Assembly (NCBI GenBank): GCA_902609535.1
Contig: CACLSF010000010.1
Span: forward strand, 1-32,750
Direction of reading: 5' to 3'
DNA: 32,750 bases
From: an uncultured Pelagibacteraceae bacterium
Lineage (GTDB): Bacteria > Pseudomonadota > Alphaproteobacteria > Pelagibacterales > Pelagibacteraceae
Positions 1 to 8,038 of this stretch are shown piece by piece. The position numbers were made by a program, and so were the translations under genes. Below the pieces are notes generated by a model, which saw only the letters and a program-made list of their open reading frames with translations, did not search any database and had not been told where the DNA came from. Every line of letters starts with the position of its first letter. Position 1 is the first letter of the stretch.

Positions 1-203
1 ATGTAATTACTGGCAAAGGTTTAAGATCAAAAAATTTAAATGATCCATATCAATCTAATAATTTAAGTATATTAAAACACTCAGTGCCTAATTTTATTAA
101 ACGAAACAATCAATTAATGAGTAAAATCATAAGTATTGATTTTGAGGCTGTTGAAAATCCATCTGTTGGAAATTTTGATATTTTTTTAAAAAAAAAAAAA
201 TAA
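1..203 (+). CDS. Smr-domain protein, C-terminal part (5' truncated)
   Basis: The reading frame is open from the window edge (first full codon at position 3) to TAA at 201-203, giving about 66 residues. It opens with VITGKGLRSKN, which matches the H-G-x-G-x-G-type core of Smr domains (the MutS2 C-terminal nuclease/DNA-binding fold), where I/VITGKG is typical. Only the C-terminal half of the domain is present, so its nuclease residues cannot be judged. In alphaproteobacteria an Smr-domain gene commonly sits beside hslU/hslV, which supports the call. The frame ends in four lysine codons inside a T7-A13 tract (181-200), a likely slippage site. It converges on hslU with only 3 nt between stop codons. 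Confidence 0.65.
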   Translation, partial: VITGKGLRSKNLNDPYQSNNLSILKHSVPNFIKRNNQLMSKIISIDFEAVENPSVGNFDIFLKKKK

Positions 204-206
204 GAA

Positions 207-1577
207 TTATAAAATAAATTTTGATAAATCTGCGTCTTTAACAAGTTCACCAATATTTTTCTTAATATACTCCGAGTCTATACTGATTTTTTCACCAGTT
301 CTATCTGTTGCTGTAAAACTTATTTCATCTAAAACTCTTTCAATAATAGTATGAAGTCTTCTGGCACCAATATTTTCAACTGTTGTGTTTACTTCACTTG
401 CTATTGTTGCAATGGTGTCAATCCCATCCTCTGTGAATTCTAAATCAACATTTTCTGTTTTGAGTAGAGCTTTGTACTGTTTGATCAAACTATTATCTGG
501 CTCTTTTAAAATTCGTTTAAAATCCTCACTATTCAATGCATCTAGCTCGACTCTAATTGGTAATCTTCCTTGAAGCTCAGGTAAAAGATCTGATGGTTTT
601 GCTAACTGAAAAGCTCCTGAAGCTATAAATAATATGTGATCTGTTTTTATTGGACCATATTTAGTGCTTACTGTTGTTCCCTCAATCAGAGGAAGTAAAT
701 CTCTTTGAACTCCCTCCCTTGACACATCTCCACCAACTCTATCAGTTCTTGCTGAAATTTTATCTATTTCATCTAAAAATACGATACCGTTGTTTTCAGT
801 TGTATTTTTTGCTGATTTAATAATTTTATCTTGTTCAATTAATTTATCTGCCTCTTCGTTTAATAGTATTTCATGGGACTCTTTTACTGACATTTTCTTC
901 TTTTTAGCTTTTTGGCCCATAGACTTTCCAAGCATATCTGAAATATTAATCATACCGACATTTGCACCTGGCATTCCAGGAATTTCAAATGATGGCATTC
1001 CACTATTACTTTCTGTAACAGCTACCTCGATTTCATTATCGTCTAGATCACCATCTCTTAATCTTTTCCTAAAACTTTCTCTAGTTGCAACACTTGCTTT
1101 ATTTCCAACTATTGCATCTAGAACTCTGTCCTCAGCTAGTTTTTGTGCTTTTGAATGAACTTCTTTTCTTTTTTTCACTTTTTCCATTGCAATAGCAATT
1201 TCTAAAAGATCTCTTATAATTTGTTCAACATCTCTCCCAACATAACCTACTTCAGTAAATCTTGTTGCTTCAACTTTTACAAATGGTGCCTCAGCTAATT
1301 TTGATAGTCTTCTAGATATTTCTGTTTTACCAACACCTGTTGGCCCCATCATTAAAATATTTTTTGGAAGAACTTCGTCTTTCATATCACCTTCTAAAGC
1401 TTGTCTTCTCCATCTATTCCTTAAAGCAATTGCAACAGCTCTTTTTGCATTATTTTGTCCCACAACAAATCTATCTAATTCAGAAACTATTTCTCTTGGA
1501 GTTAATGAATTTTGAATACTATTTTGTTCTTTTTTAACTTTTGTATTTGGAAGAGTAGTAACGTTTGATTTTTCCAT
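207..1577 (-). CDS. hslU: HslU, ATPase subunit of the HslVU (ClpYQ) protease
   Basis: AAA+ unfoldase that recognises, unfolds and feeds proteins into HslV in the cytosol. I chose ATG at 1577 (456 aa, MEKSNVTTL). A TTG at 1592 would add five residues but overlaps the GAG of a GAGAA ribosome-binding site 8 nt before the ATG. Visible features: the N-terminal [16 protein letters not shown] signature, Walker A GPTGVGKT at about residues 78-85, an inserted I domain rich in Met/Gly/Lys, Walker B VFLDEID near 266-271, and a C-terminal tail ending DLSKFIL, which in HslU docks into HslV pockets. Length is normal for the family. It lies 1 nt behind hslV in the same operon and is probably transcribed only from the hslV promoter. 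Confidence 0.97.
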   Translation of the reverse strand: MEKSNVTTLPNTKVKKEQNSIQNSLTPREIVSELDRFVVGQNNAKRAVAIALRNRWRRQALEGDMKDEVLPKNILMMGPTGVGKTEISRRLSKLAEAPFVKVEATRFTEVGYVGRDVEQIIRDLLEIAIAMEKVKKRKEVHSKAQKLAEDRVLDAIVGNKASVATRESFRKRLRDGDLDDNEIEVAVTESNSGMPSFEIPGMPGANVGMINISDMLGKSMGQKAKKKKMSVKESHEILLNEEADKLIEQDKIIKSAKNTTENNGIVFLDEIDKISARTDRVGGDVSREGVQRDLLPLIEGTTVSTKYGPIKTDHILFIASGAFQLAKPSDLLPELQGRLPIRVELDALNSEDFKRILKEPDNSLIKQYKALLKTENVDLEFTEDGIDTIATIASEVNTTVENIGARRLHTIIERVLDEISFTATDRTGEKISIDSEYIKKNIGELVKDADLSKFIL

Positions 1578-1578
1578 A

Positions 1579-2094
1579 TTAAATTTTCTCAATGTTTAAA
1601 TTATCGTTTGTAAAAACACATATTTCAGATGCAACTTTAATTGCCTTTTTTGCAATCTCTTCTGCTGATAAATCTGTATCCATTAGAACTTTTGCAGAAG
1701 CTAGCGCATAATTTCCTCCAGATCCTATTCCAATAACATCTCCTTCAGGCTCTAAAACATCTCCAGTTCCTGAAATAATAAAACTATTTTCCTTATCACC
1801 AACTGCCATCAAGGCTTCTAATCGTCTCAAATATTTATCTGTTCGCCAATCCTTAGCTAATTCAACAGCTGCTCTTGCTAGATTTCCAGCATGTTTTTCT
1901 AGTTTAGACTCTAATCTTTCAAATAATGTTAAGGCATCTGCGGTAGATCCAGCAAATCCTGCAATTACATTTCTTTTCTCAATCTTACGAACTTTGTTTG
2001 CAGTTTTCTTAATTACTGTATTACCCATACTAACTTGGCCATCTCCAGCAACTACTACTTCATTGTTTTTTCTTATTAATACTATTGTTGTCAT
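1579..2094 (-). CDS. hslV: HslV, proteolytic subunit of HslVU protease
   Basis: N-terminal-threonine peptidase, a dodecameric proteasome-like core that degrades substrates threaded by HslU. The protein starts MTTIVLIRK, so Met removal exposes the catalytic Thr, as in Escherichia coli HslV. Other signatures are [42 protein letters not shown] and [15 protein letters not shown]. The 171 aa length is typical. It is the first gene of a minus-strand operon with hslU. The 91-bp gap to the divergent hisB carries a candidate heat-shock promoter (listed separately). The likely transcription start lies at or next to the ATG, so the mRNA could be leaderless. Confidence 0.97.
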   Translation of the reverse strand: MTTIVLIRKNNEVVVAGDGQVSMGNTVIKKTANKVRKIEKRNVIAGFAGSTADALTLFERLESKLEKHAGNLARAAVELAKDWRTDKYLRRLEALMAVGDKENSFIISGTGDVLEPEGDVIGIGSGGNYALASAKVLMDTDLSAEEIAKKAIKVASEICVFTNDNLNIEKI

Positions 2095-2100
2095 GGCATA

Positions 2101-2129
2101 TAGATGGATATTAAATCTTATAGTTCAAG
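2101..2129 (-). promoter_or_regulatory. Candidate sigma-32 (RpoH-type) promoter of hslVU
   Basis: On the minus strand CTTGAA (2129-2124) is followed after 14 nt by ATCCATCTA (2109-2101). This resembles the enterobacterial RpoH consensus CTTGAA-N13-15-CCCCATnTA, with a perfect -35 and 7 of 9 positions in the -10. hslVU is a classic heat-shock operon, so the placement makes sense. The predicted start point falls within 1-2 nt of the hslV ATG. This is sequence resemblance only; alphaproteobacterial RpoH sites can differ from the enterobacterial consensus. Confidence 0.4.
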
Positions 2130-2145
2130 ACCAGGGCTAGAATTA

Positions 2146-2174
2146 TTGCCATAATTGAATAATAGATATATACC
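2146..2174 (+). promoter_or_regulatory. Candidate sigma-70 promoter of the his operon
   Basis: TTGCCA (2146-2151), a 17-nt spacer and TATACC (2169-2174) lie just upstream of hisB (ATG 2186). The predicted start leaves an untranslated leader of only about 5 nt, and no Shine-Dalgarno sequence is visible. No leader peptide with a histidine run and no attenuator fits in this 91-bp divergent gap, so classical his attenuation looks absent. Confidence 0.3.
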
Positions 2175-2185
2175 TTTTTCAGATT

Positions 2186-2776
2186 ATGAAACGTAAAGCT
2201 AAAATAAGTAGAAAAACAAAAGAGACCAACATCAGTGTTGATTTAAATATTGATGGTAAAGGTAAGTACAAAGTTGATACAGGCATAGGATTTTTAGATC
2301 ACATGCTTGAGCAATTATCAAAACACTCATCAATGGATATGAATATTAAAGCTAAAGGTGATACGCACATTGATCTTCACCACACAACTGAAGATACAGG
2401 AATTGCAATTGGTGAATGTTTGAAAAAAGCATCAAAAAAGTTTGTTGGAATTAAAAGGTACGCCCACGCAATGATTCCAATGGATGAAACACTAACTAGA
2501 GTTGCAATCGATGTTTCAAACAGACCTTATCTAATTTGGAAAGTAAAATTGAAAGTAGAAAAATTAGGTGAGATGGATACAGAATTATTTAAAGAATGGT
2601 TCCAAGCGTTCTCACAGGCTGCAGGAATTACTTTGCACGTAGAAAATATTTACGGCGATAACAGTCACCACATAATTGAATCTTGCTTTAAAGGATTGGC
2701 AAGATCATTACGTACTGCTTTGGAAATGGATCCAAGAAACAAAACTACAATACCTTCTACAAAAGGTTCTTTATAA
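2186..2776 (+). CDS. hisB: Imidazoleglycerol-phosphate dehydratase (HisB)
   Basis: Catalyses dehydration of imidazole glycerol phosphate to imidazole acetol phosphate in histidine synthesis, as a manganese enzyme in the cytosol. Diagnostic motifs are GFLDHML (about residues 35-41), [15 protein letters not shown] (about 63-77), and near the C-terminus [19 protein letters not shown]. The paired histidines are the metal ligands of this family. At 196 aa it is the monofunctional dehydratase, not the enterobacterial phosphatase fusion. It is the first gene of hisB-hisH-fkbM-hisA-hisF-hisE and is divergent from hslV. This hslVU/hisBHAFE junction is a common alphaproteobacterial arrangement. Confidence 0.97.
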   Translation: MKRKAKISRKTKETNISVDLNIDGKGKYKVDTGIGFLDHMLEQLSKHSSMDMNIKAKGDTHIDLHHTTEDTGIAIGECLKKASKKFVGIKRYAHAMIPMDETLTRVAIDVSNRPYLIWKVKLKVEKLGEMDTELFKEWFQAFSQAAGITLHVENIYGDNSHHIIESCFKGLARSLRTALEMDPRNKTTIPSTKGSL

Positions 2777-2781
2777 ATTTA

Positions 2782-3408
2782 ATGAATGTCACAATTGTTG
2801 ACTACAATTCAGGTAACATAAGTTCTGTAATTAATTCGTTTAAAGAAGTTGTAAAAGGTAAAGTAAATATTGATGTAACATCTGATCTTAAAACAATAAA
2901 AACTAGCGATAAGGTTGTATTGCCTGGGCAGGGATCTTTTAAAAGTTGCATCGACGGACTGAATTGTATTAATGGTTTGATTGATACTCTTAATGAGTTT
3001 GCAGTTATTAACAAGAAGCCACTTCTTGGAATTTGTGTTGGTCTTCAAATGTTCGCTGACGTTGGATATGAGGAAGTTGAGACTAAAGGTCTAGGATGGA
3101 TTTCAGGTAAAGTTTCTAAAATTGATAACCAAGGCGGCAAATTTAAACTTCCACATATTGGCTGGAACGAAATAAATATAGTTAAAGATAGTAACCTTTT
3201 TAAAAATGTAAAAAATAAATCCCATATGTATTTTGTGCACAGTTATGAGTTTATCCCAGATGACAAATTAGTAATTTCAGCAACTACTGATTATTCATCC
3301 ACTGTTGTTTGCGCTATTGAAAAGGAAAATATATTTGGCACTCAATTTCACCCAGAAAAAAGTGATAATATAGGTCTTAAAATAATTAAAAATTTTATAA
3401 ATTTATAA
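2782..3408 (+). CDS. hisH: Imidazole glycerol phosphate synthase, glutaminase subunit (HisH)
   Basis: Class I glutamine amidotransferase that hydrolyses glutamine and channels ammonia to HisF. The nucleophile elbow LGICVGLQMF places the catalytic Cys at residue 85, and the His/Glu pair sits in FGTQFHPEKSD (His190, Glu192). The oxyanion strand region LPGQGSF is present near residue 48. The 208 aa length is normal. It starts 5 nt after hisB, and its stop codon overlaps the next ATG (TAATG). HisH must pair with HisF, which is encoded two genes downstream here because a methyltransferase gene intervenes before hisA. Confidence 0.96.
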   Translation: MNVTIVDYNSGNISSVINSFKEVVKGKVNIDVTSDLKTIKTSDKVVLPGQGSFKSCIDGLNCINGLIDTLNEFAVINKKPLLGICVGLQMFADVGYEEVETKGLGWISGKVSKIDNQGGKFKLPHIGWNEINIVKDSNLFKNVKNKSHMYFVHSYEFIPDDKLVISATTDYSSTVVCAIEKENIFGTQFHPEKSDNIGLKIIKNFINL

Positions 3409-4181
3409 TGATCAAGCACTTAGTAAGATTACCTTTTTTAAAAAAACTAGTTTCATCAATAGGAACTAGGTTTTTAAAATTTTTCAAAAAAAATAGAAAC
3501 TATTTTAAAGTTAATAATATTTATTTTTACTTAGATTTTTTAGATCCAATTGATAGAGAAATAATCTTGACTCACAAGTATGAGAGTGATCAGGTTATTT
3601 TTTTAGAAGATCAAATGAAACAAACTTCATTTTCATATTTTTTAGACATCGGATCTAATTGTGGGTACTATTCTTTTTACCTTGCAGACAAATTTAAAGA
3701 TTTAAAAATTAAAGCATATGAACCAAATATTGATGCTTACAACAAATCCTATAAAACACTGTTAAAGAATTCTTTTAATAATATTGAAATATTTAATTTT
3801 GGATTATCTGATATAAATCAGAAAACTAAGATTAGATCTATGATTAAAGATGGATTTGTTCAATCAAACTCTTCAGTTTTGTACACTAATCATCAATTTG
3901 ACCCAGAAGACTTTGATGTAAGAGAGGCAACTTTTAAAGCTGGGGATGAAGTCCTAACCTTTAAAAATGAAAAATTATCTATCAAAATTGATGTTGAAGG
4001 ACATGAAATTTATACCTTAAAAGGTCTGACAAATAATTTAAAAAATAATGAGTGTTTATTGCTAATAGAAATAAGTGAGAGAAATTACCATGAAGCAAAT
4101 AAATTTTTAGATACTGTTGGTTATAAGAATATTTTTAAATCTAAGTTTAGGCCTGATTATATTTATACTAATATTAACTAA
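3408..4181 (+). CDS. FkbM-family SAM-dependent methyltransferase embedded in the his operon
   Basis: Predicted O-methyltransferase of the FkbM type (Methyltransf_21), a family that methylates sugars, polyketides or glycan ends. Motif I is FLDIGSNCGYYSFYLA (about residues 78-93), the acidic end of beta 2 is AYEPN, and the family's late motif is KIDVEGHEIYTLKGL (about 192-206). The first 30 residues are basic and amphipathic (LPFLKKLV, FLKFFKKN), suggesting membrane association. It has no known role in histidine synthesis. Both junctions are TAATG 1-nt overlaps (hisH/fkbM at 3408 and fkbM/hisA at 4181), so it is translationally coupled within the operon. The acceptor molecule cannot be deduced. 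FkbM family membership is secure; position and coupling are directly seen. Confidence 0.88.
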   Translation: MIKHLVRLPFLKKLVSSIGTRFLKFFKKNRNYFKVNNIYFYLDFLDPIDREIILTHKYESDQVIFLEDQMKQTSFSYFLDIGSNCGYYSFYLADKFKDLKIKAYEPNIDAYNKSYKTLLKNSFNNIEIFNFGLSDINQKTKIRSMIKDGFVQSNSSVLYTNHQFDPEDFDVREATFKAGDEVLTFKNEKLSIKIDVEGHEIYTLKGLTNNLKNNECLLLIEISERNYHEANKFLDTVGYKNIFKSKFRPDYIYTNIN

Positions 4182-4906
4182 TGAAAATTTTTCCTGCTAT
4201 AGATATAAAAGATAAAAAGTGCGTTAGACTGGTTAAAGGAGACTTTAATAACCAAACTGAGTACGATATTTCACCTATTGATCAAGCTAATAAATACAAA
4301 GATCACGGATTTAAAAACTTGCACATAGTTGACTTGGATGGAGCTTTAACTGGGGAGACTGTTAATATTGATATTATTGAGGAAATTGTTGGTAAATTTG
4401 ATCTTAAAATTGAAATAGGTGGTGGTGTAAGAAACTTTGAAAGTATTAAAAAATATATAGACGTTGGAGTTGAGAAAGTAATTTTAGGAAGTGCTGCAAT
4501 TAAAGATAAAAATTTTTTAAAAGAAGCGTGTGAAAAATTTCTAAATAAAATTGCTTTAGGTCTAGATGCTAAAGATGGTTATTTATCTGTATCTGGATGG
4601 AAAGAAAATTCTAATTTAAAAACTTTAGATTTCCTAAAAGATGTAATTGATTATGGAGTTAGTAGATTAATTTATACAGATATTAACAGAGATGGAATGA
4701 AGTTAAGTCCAAATTTTAGTGAAACGGCAAATATTGCAAATAATTCAAATTGCCCAGTAATTATATCTGGAGGTGTTTCTTCAATAGATGATATTAGAAA
4801 AGCAAAAGAAATAGGAAATAAAAATATTGAGGGAATTATTGTTGGTAAAGCCATATATGATGGTGATATTAAATTAGATGAACTTGCAAAAGAAATAGAT
4901 GCTTAA
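4181..4906 (+). CDS. hisA: Phosphoribosylformimino-5-aminoimidazole carboxamide ribotide isomerase (HisA)
   Basis: (beta/alpha)8-barrel isomerase that converts ProFAR to PRFAR, the substrate of HisF-HisH. It starts [17 protein letters not shown] with the catalytic Asp in FPAID. Phosphate-binding loops IEIGGGVRN and VIISGGVSS are in the expected halves of the barrel, and [10 protein letters not shown] contains the second catalytic Asp. The 241 aa length is typical. Its ATG overlaps the methyltransferase stop by 1 nt and its 3' end overlaps hisF by 8 nt, so expression is coupled on both sides. Confidence 0.97.
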   Translation: MKIFPAIDIKDKKCVRLVKGDFNNQTEYDISPIDQANKYKDHGFKNLHIVDLDGALTGETVNIDIIEEIVGKFDLKIEIGGGVRNFESIKKYIDVGVEKVILGSAAIKDKNFLKEACEKFLNKIALGLDAKDGYLSVSGWKENSNLKTLDFLKDVIDYGVSRLIYTDINRDGMKLSPNFSETANIANNSNCPVIISGGVSSIDDIRKAKEIGNKNIEGIIVGKAIYDGDIKLDELAKEIDA

Positions 4907-5654
4907 AAATAGAATTATACCCTGTTTAGATGTTAAAAATGGCAGAGTTGTTAAAGGTATAAACTTTGTTGATTTACAAGATGCAGGTGATCCTGTTGAA
5001 CAAGCAAAAATATATAGTGATGGTGGAGCTGATGAGATTTGTTTTTTAGATATAACTGCTTCAAATGAAAATAGAGATACTATTTATGAAGTAGTAAAAG
5101 ATACATCTAAAAAATGTTTTGTACCTTTAACAGTGGGTGGAGGAGTAAGAAGTGTAGAAGATATTAGTAAACTATTAAATTGTGGTGCTGATAAAGTTTC
5201 AATTAATACAGCTGCAGTTCAAAATGCAGATGTAGTAGTTCAAAGTTCAAAAAAATTTGGTTCACAGTGTATTGTTGTTGCAATAGATGCTAAGAAAAAT
5301 CGAGATAAATGGGAAGTTTTTACTCATGGAGGACGAAACAATACTGGAATTGATGCTATAGAGTTTGCAAAAAAGATGGAAGAGAGTGGTGCAGGTGAGT
5401 TGTTGGTCACTTCAATGGATAGAGATGGTACCCAGGTAGGCTATGACATTGATCTCATGTCAAGAATTTCATCTATGGTAAACATACCCACAATAGCATC
5501 AGGAGGAGTGGGTGATCTTGATCACTTAGTCGATGGCATCAAATTAGGCAATGCTAGTGCCGTTTTGGCAGCATCTATATTTCACTATGGTAAATATTCT
5601 GTCAAAGAAGCTAAAGAATATTTGGACTCAAAAGGAATACCTGTTAGGATTTGA
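4899..5654 (+). CDS. hisF: Imidazole glycerol phosphate synthase, cyclase subunit (HisF)
   Basis: Cyclase half of the HisF-HisH enzyme. It converts PRFAR plus ammonia to imidazole glycerol phosphate and AICAR. Motifs are [19 protein letters not shown] (catalytic Asp in CLDV), [40 protein letters not shown] (second catalytic Asp), and [14 protein letters not shown]. The 251 aa length is normal. The AICAR by-product feeds PurH, whose gene lies about 12 kb away on the opposite strand in this window. It overlaps hisA by 8 nt and is followed 1 nt later by hisE. Confidence 0.98.
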   Translation: MLKNRIIPCLDVKNGRVVKGINFVDLQDAGDPVEQAKIYSDGGADEICFLDITASNENRDTIYEVVKDTSKKCFVPLTVGGGVRSVEDISKLLNCGADKVSINTAAVQNADVVVQSSKKFGSQCIVVAIDAKKNRDKWEVFTHGGRNNTGIDAIEFAKKMEESGAGELLVTSMDRDGTQVGYDIDLMSRISSMVNIPTIASGGVGDLDHLVDGIKLGNASAVLAASIFHYGKYSVKEAKEYLDSKGIPVRI

Positions 5655-5655
5655 G

Positions 5656-5928
5656 ATGCTAAATACCCTTGAGAACCTATTTAAACTTGCGAGAGAAAGA
5701 AAATCTTCACCAGTCGATGGTTCTTATACCAATAAACTTCTTAATGATAAATCTTTGACCAAAGCTAAAGTTTTAGAAGAAATAAATGAATTGATAGAGG
5801 CAGTAGAAGAAGATACAAATAAAATTCATGAAGCTGCAGATGTGTTTTATCATCTAGCTATGTACCTTGAAGCAAACAATATTAAGATTGAAGATGTAAT
5901 GAGTGAATTAGACAAAAGAAAAAAGTGA
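5656..5928 (+). CDS. hisE: Phosphoribosyl-ATP pyrophosphatase (HisE)
   Basis: All-alpha NTP-pyrophosphohydrolase that hydrolyses phosphoribosyl-ATP to phosphoribosyl-AMP, the second step of histidine synthesis. I start it at ATG 5656, directly after the hisF stop. An upstream in-frame start at 5551 would lie inside hisF and give a non-homologous leader. The resulting 90 aa protein begins MLNTLENLFKLARERK. It carries the acidic metal-binding helices VLEEINELIEAVEE and KIHEAADVFYHLAMYL, which are diagnostic of the family. HisI is not in the window, so the cyclohydrolase must be encoded elsewhere. Its TGA overlaps the GTG start of the downstream lyase. Confidence 0.93.
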   Translation: MLNTLENLFKLARERKSSPVDGSYTNKLLNDKSLTKAKVLEEINELIEAVEEDTNKIHEAADVFYHLAMYLEANNIKIEDVMSELDKRKK

Positions 5929-6863
5929 GCCATAAATTTTATAAACCTGCAAGATCAAGATTGCAAAGAAGTGAATTAGCAGTTCCAGGTTCATCACCTA
6001 AAATGTTTGAAAAAGCTCTAAGTTCAGCAGCCGATTATGTTTTTTTAGATCTTGAAGATGCAGTTTCTCCAAATGATAAAATAACTGCAAGAGCAAATGT
6101 TATTAAAGCTTTGAATGAAATGGATTGGAGAGGTAGTGGTAAAACTATTTCTGTACGAATAAATAGTTTAGATACTCATTACATGTATTCAGATCTAATT
6201 GAGATTGTTGAACAAGCTGGAGAAAATGTAGATACAATTTTAATTCCAAAAGCAGGAACAGCAAGCGATGTTTATATGGTTGATTGTTTGTTAACTCAAA
6301 TAGAGACAAATAAAAAATTAAAAAATAAAATTGGAATAGAATGTCTGATTGAGACAGCATTAGGAATGTCAAATATTAAAGAAATTGCAACTTCAAGTGA
6401 AAGATTAGAGGCATTGCATTTTGGTGTTGCAGATTATGCAGCAAGTTTAAGGGCAAGAACAACTGTTATAGGTGGTCTTAATGAAAATTATCCAGGAGAC
6501 CAGTGGCATCATGGTTTATCTGAATTAGTAATGACTTGCAGAGCGTATGGAATAAGAGCAATAGACGGACCTTTTGGAGATTTTAATGATCCAGATGCTT
6601 ACACAGCAGCTGCTAAAAGAGGTGCTGCAATTGGTATTGAGGGTAAATGGGCAATACATCCTTCACAAATTGCATTAGCAAACAATGTATTCTCTCCACC
6701 AGAAGCAGAGGTTACTAAGGCTAAAAGGATCTTGGAAGAGCTAGAAAAGGCCGCCAAAGAAGGTAAAGGAGCTGCTCAGCTTGATGGCAGAATGATAGAT
6801 GCTGCATCAGCTAAAATGGCTGAAAACATTGTAAATATCGATAAGTTAATTCATATTAAATAA
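5925..6863 (+). CDS. mcl: L-malyl-CoA lyase (HpcH/HpaI, CitE-like family)
   Basis: Reversibly cleaves malyl-CoA to acetyl-CoA plus glyoxylate, and in many bacteria also methylmalyl-CoA. The start is GTG, overlapping the hisE stop by 4 nt (GTGA). Motifs are RSELAVPGSSPKMFEKA, VFLDLEDAVSPNDK (metal and CoA site), DTILIPKAGTASDVYMVD, GIECLIETALGM, and the lyase-specific stretches LHFGVADYAASLRART and RAIDGPFGDFNDPDAY followed by KWAIHPSQI. These match methylotroph malyl-CoA lyases better than citrate-lyase CitE in my reading. The 312 aa length fits. The next two genes encode malate thiokinase, whose product malyl-CoA is this enzyme's substrate, which strengthens the call. Confidence 0.88.
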   Translation: MSHKFYKPARSRLQRSELAVPGSSPKMFEKALSSAADYVFLDLEDAVSPNDKITARANVIKALNEMDWRGSGKTISVRINSLDTHYMYSDLIEIVEQAGENVDTILIPKAGTASDVYMVDCLLTQIETNKKLKNKIGIECLIETALGMSNIKEIATSSERLEALHFGVADYAASLRARTTVIGGLNENYPGDQWHHGLSELVMTCRAYGIRAIDGPFGDFNDPDAYTAAAKRGAAIGIEGKWAIHPSQIALANNVFSPPEAEVTKAKRILEELEKAAKEGKGAAQLDGRMIDAASAKMAENIVNIDKLIHIK

Positions 6864-6871
6864 ATAAAATT

Positions 6872-8038
6872 ATGGACATTCACGAATATCAAGCAAAGAA
6901 AATACTTTCAGATTTTGGAGTAACAATTCCTAGAGGTGGAATTGTTTACAGCCCAGAGAATGCTGAGAATAAAGCTAGAGAAATTGGTGGATCAAGATGG
7001 GTAGTTAAAGCACAAATTCATTCTGGTGCTAGAGGGAAAGCTGGAGGGATAATTGTTTGTAATACTCCATTAGAAGTTGCTCAAGCGACAGATAAATTAT
7101 TAGGAAAAAAATTAGTAACAAATCAAACAGGACCTGAAGGAAAAATAGTAAACAGAATTTATATCGAAGAAGCTACAGATATCGAAAAGGAATTATATTT
7201 AGGATTGGTTTTTGATAGGAGCTCAGAAAGTATTATGGTTGTTGCATCCACAGAAGGTGGAATGAGCGTTGAAGAAATTTCAAAGGAAAAACCAGAAACA
7301 ATTATTAGATCTAAAATTGAAGTTGCGGTTGGAATGCAAAATTTTCAAGCCAGAGAATTAGCATTTGGTCTTGGAATAGAGCCAGACTTAATTAGAAGAG
7401 CTTCTGATACTATTATTGGATGTTATAAAGCTTTCAGTGAATTAGATGCAACAATGGTTGAAGTTAATCCATTAGTTATTTCTAAACAAAAGCAAATATT
7501 AGCTTTAGATTGTAAAATGAGTTTTGATAACAATGCAATGTTTAGAAGAAGTCAAGTTTCTGAGCTAAGAGATAAAACACAAGAAGATTCAAAAGAAATT
7601 TTTGCATCAGACAGAGGTTTAAACTATGTCAGTTTAGATGGAAATATAGGCAACATAATAAACGGTGCTGGTCTTGCGATGGCATCTATGGATATGATTA
7701 AATTAGCTGGAGGAACTCCTGCAAATTTTTTAGATGTAGGAGGTGGAGCAACACCGGAAAAAATAGTTAAAGCCTTTAAACTAGTTACAATGGATGAAAA
7801 AGTTAAAGTAATTCTCGTAAATATTTTTGCTGGTATCAATAGATGTGATTGGGTTGCAGAAGGAATTGTAGATGCATTAAAAAAAATTGAAATTAAAGTT
7901 CCATTAGTTATTCGTCTAGCAGGTACCAATGTCGAAAAAGGAAATAAAATCTTAAAAGAAAGTAAAATAAATTATATTGAGGCAAATACTTTAGAGGATG
8001 CAGCTAATAAAGCAGTTGCAGCATTAAATAAAGCATGA
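6872..8038 (+). CDS. mtkA: Malate-CoA ligase (malate thiokinase) beta subunit, SucC-like
   Basis: ATP-grasp subunit that, with the alpha subunit, makes malyl-CoA from malate, CoA and ATP. It begins MDIHEYQAKKILSDFGVTIPRG, as do SucC and MtkA. Residues separating it from succinyl-CoA synthetase are NIFAGINRCDWVAEGIVDAL and VIRLAGTNVEKG, which recall MtkA of Methylorubrum; SucC typically has NIFGGIVRCD and RLEGNN. AQIHSGARGKAGG and QTGPEGKIVNRIYIEEA also fit. The 388 aa length is normal. It follows mcl by 8 nt and overlaps mtkB by 4 nt (ATGA). A naive annotation would be sucC, but context with malyl-CoA lyase argues for malate as substrate. Substrate choice is inferred. Confidence 0.82.
   Translation: MDIHEYQAKKILSDFGVTIPRGGIVYSPENAENKAREIGGSRWVVKAQIHSGARGKAGGIIVCNTPLEVAQATDKLLGKKLVTNQTGPEGKIVNRIYIEEATDIEKELYLGLVFDRSSESIMVVASTEGGMSVEEISKEKPETIIRSKIEVAVGMQNFQARELAFGLGIEPDLIRRASDTIIGCYKAFSELDATMVEVNPLVISKQKQILALDCKMSFDNNAMFRRSQVSELRDKTQEDSKEIFASDRGLNYVSLDGNIGNIINGAGLAMASMDMIKLAGGTPANFLDVGGGATPEKIVKAFKLVTMDEKVKVILVNIFAGINRCDWVAEGIVDALKKIEIKVPLVIRLAGTNVEKGNKILKESKINYIEANTLEDAANKAVAALNKA

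Noticed and set aside
790..1158. Long plus-strand open frames inside hslU, and similar antisense frames in many other genes
   Set aside because: They are hydrophobic or Ser-rich shadow translations of strongly supported genes, with no motifs and no independent signals.
1578..1592. TTG start of hslU at 1592
   Set aside because: The TTG overlaps a GAGAA ribosome-binding site that is well placed for ATG 1577.
2095..2185. His leader peptide or attenuator
   Set aside because: The gap before hisB is only 91 bp, has no histidine codon run and no terminator-type hairpin.
5551..5655. Upstream start of hisE inside hisF
   Set aside because: The extra 35 residues are an out-of-frame reading of hisF; ATG 5656 directly follows the hisF stop and gives a normal HisE.
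5864..6871. Glycine riboswitch upstream of the malyl-CoA lyase, as glyoxylate-related genes in this lineage sometimes have
   Set aside because: The lyase start overlaps hisE by 4 nt, leaving no leader, and no glycine-riboswitch-like sequence is visible nearby.
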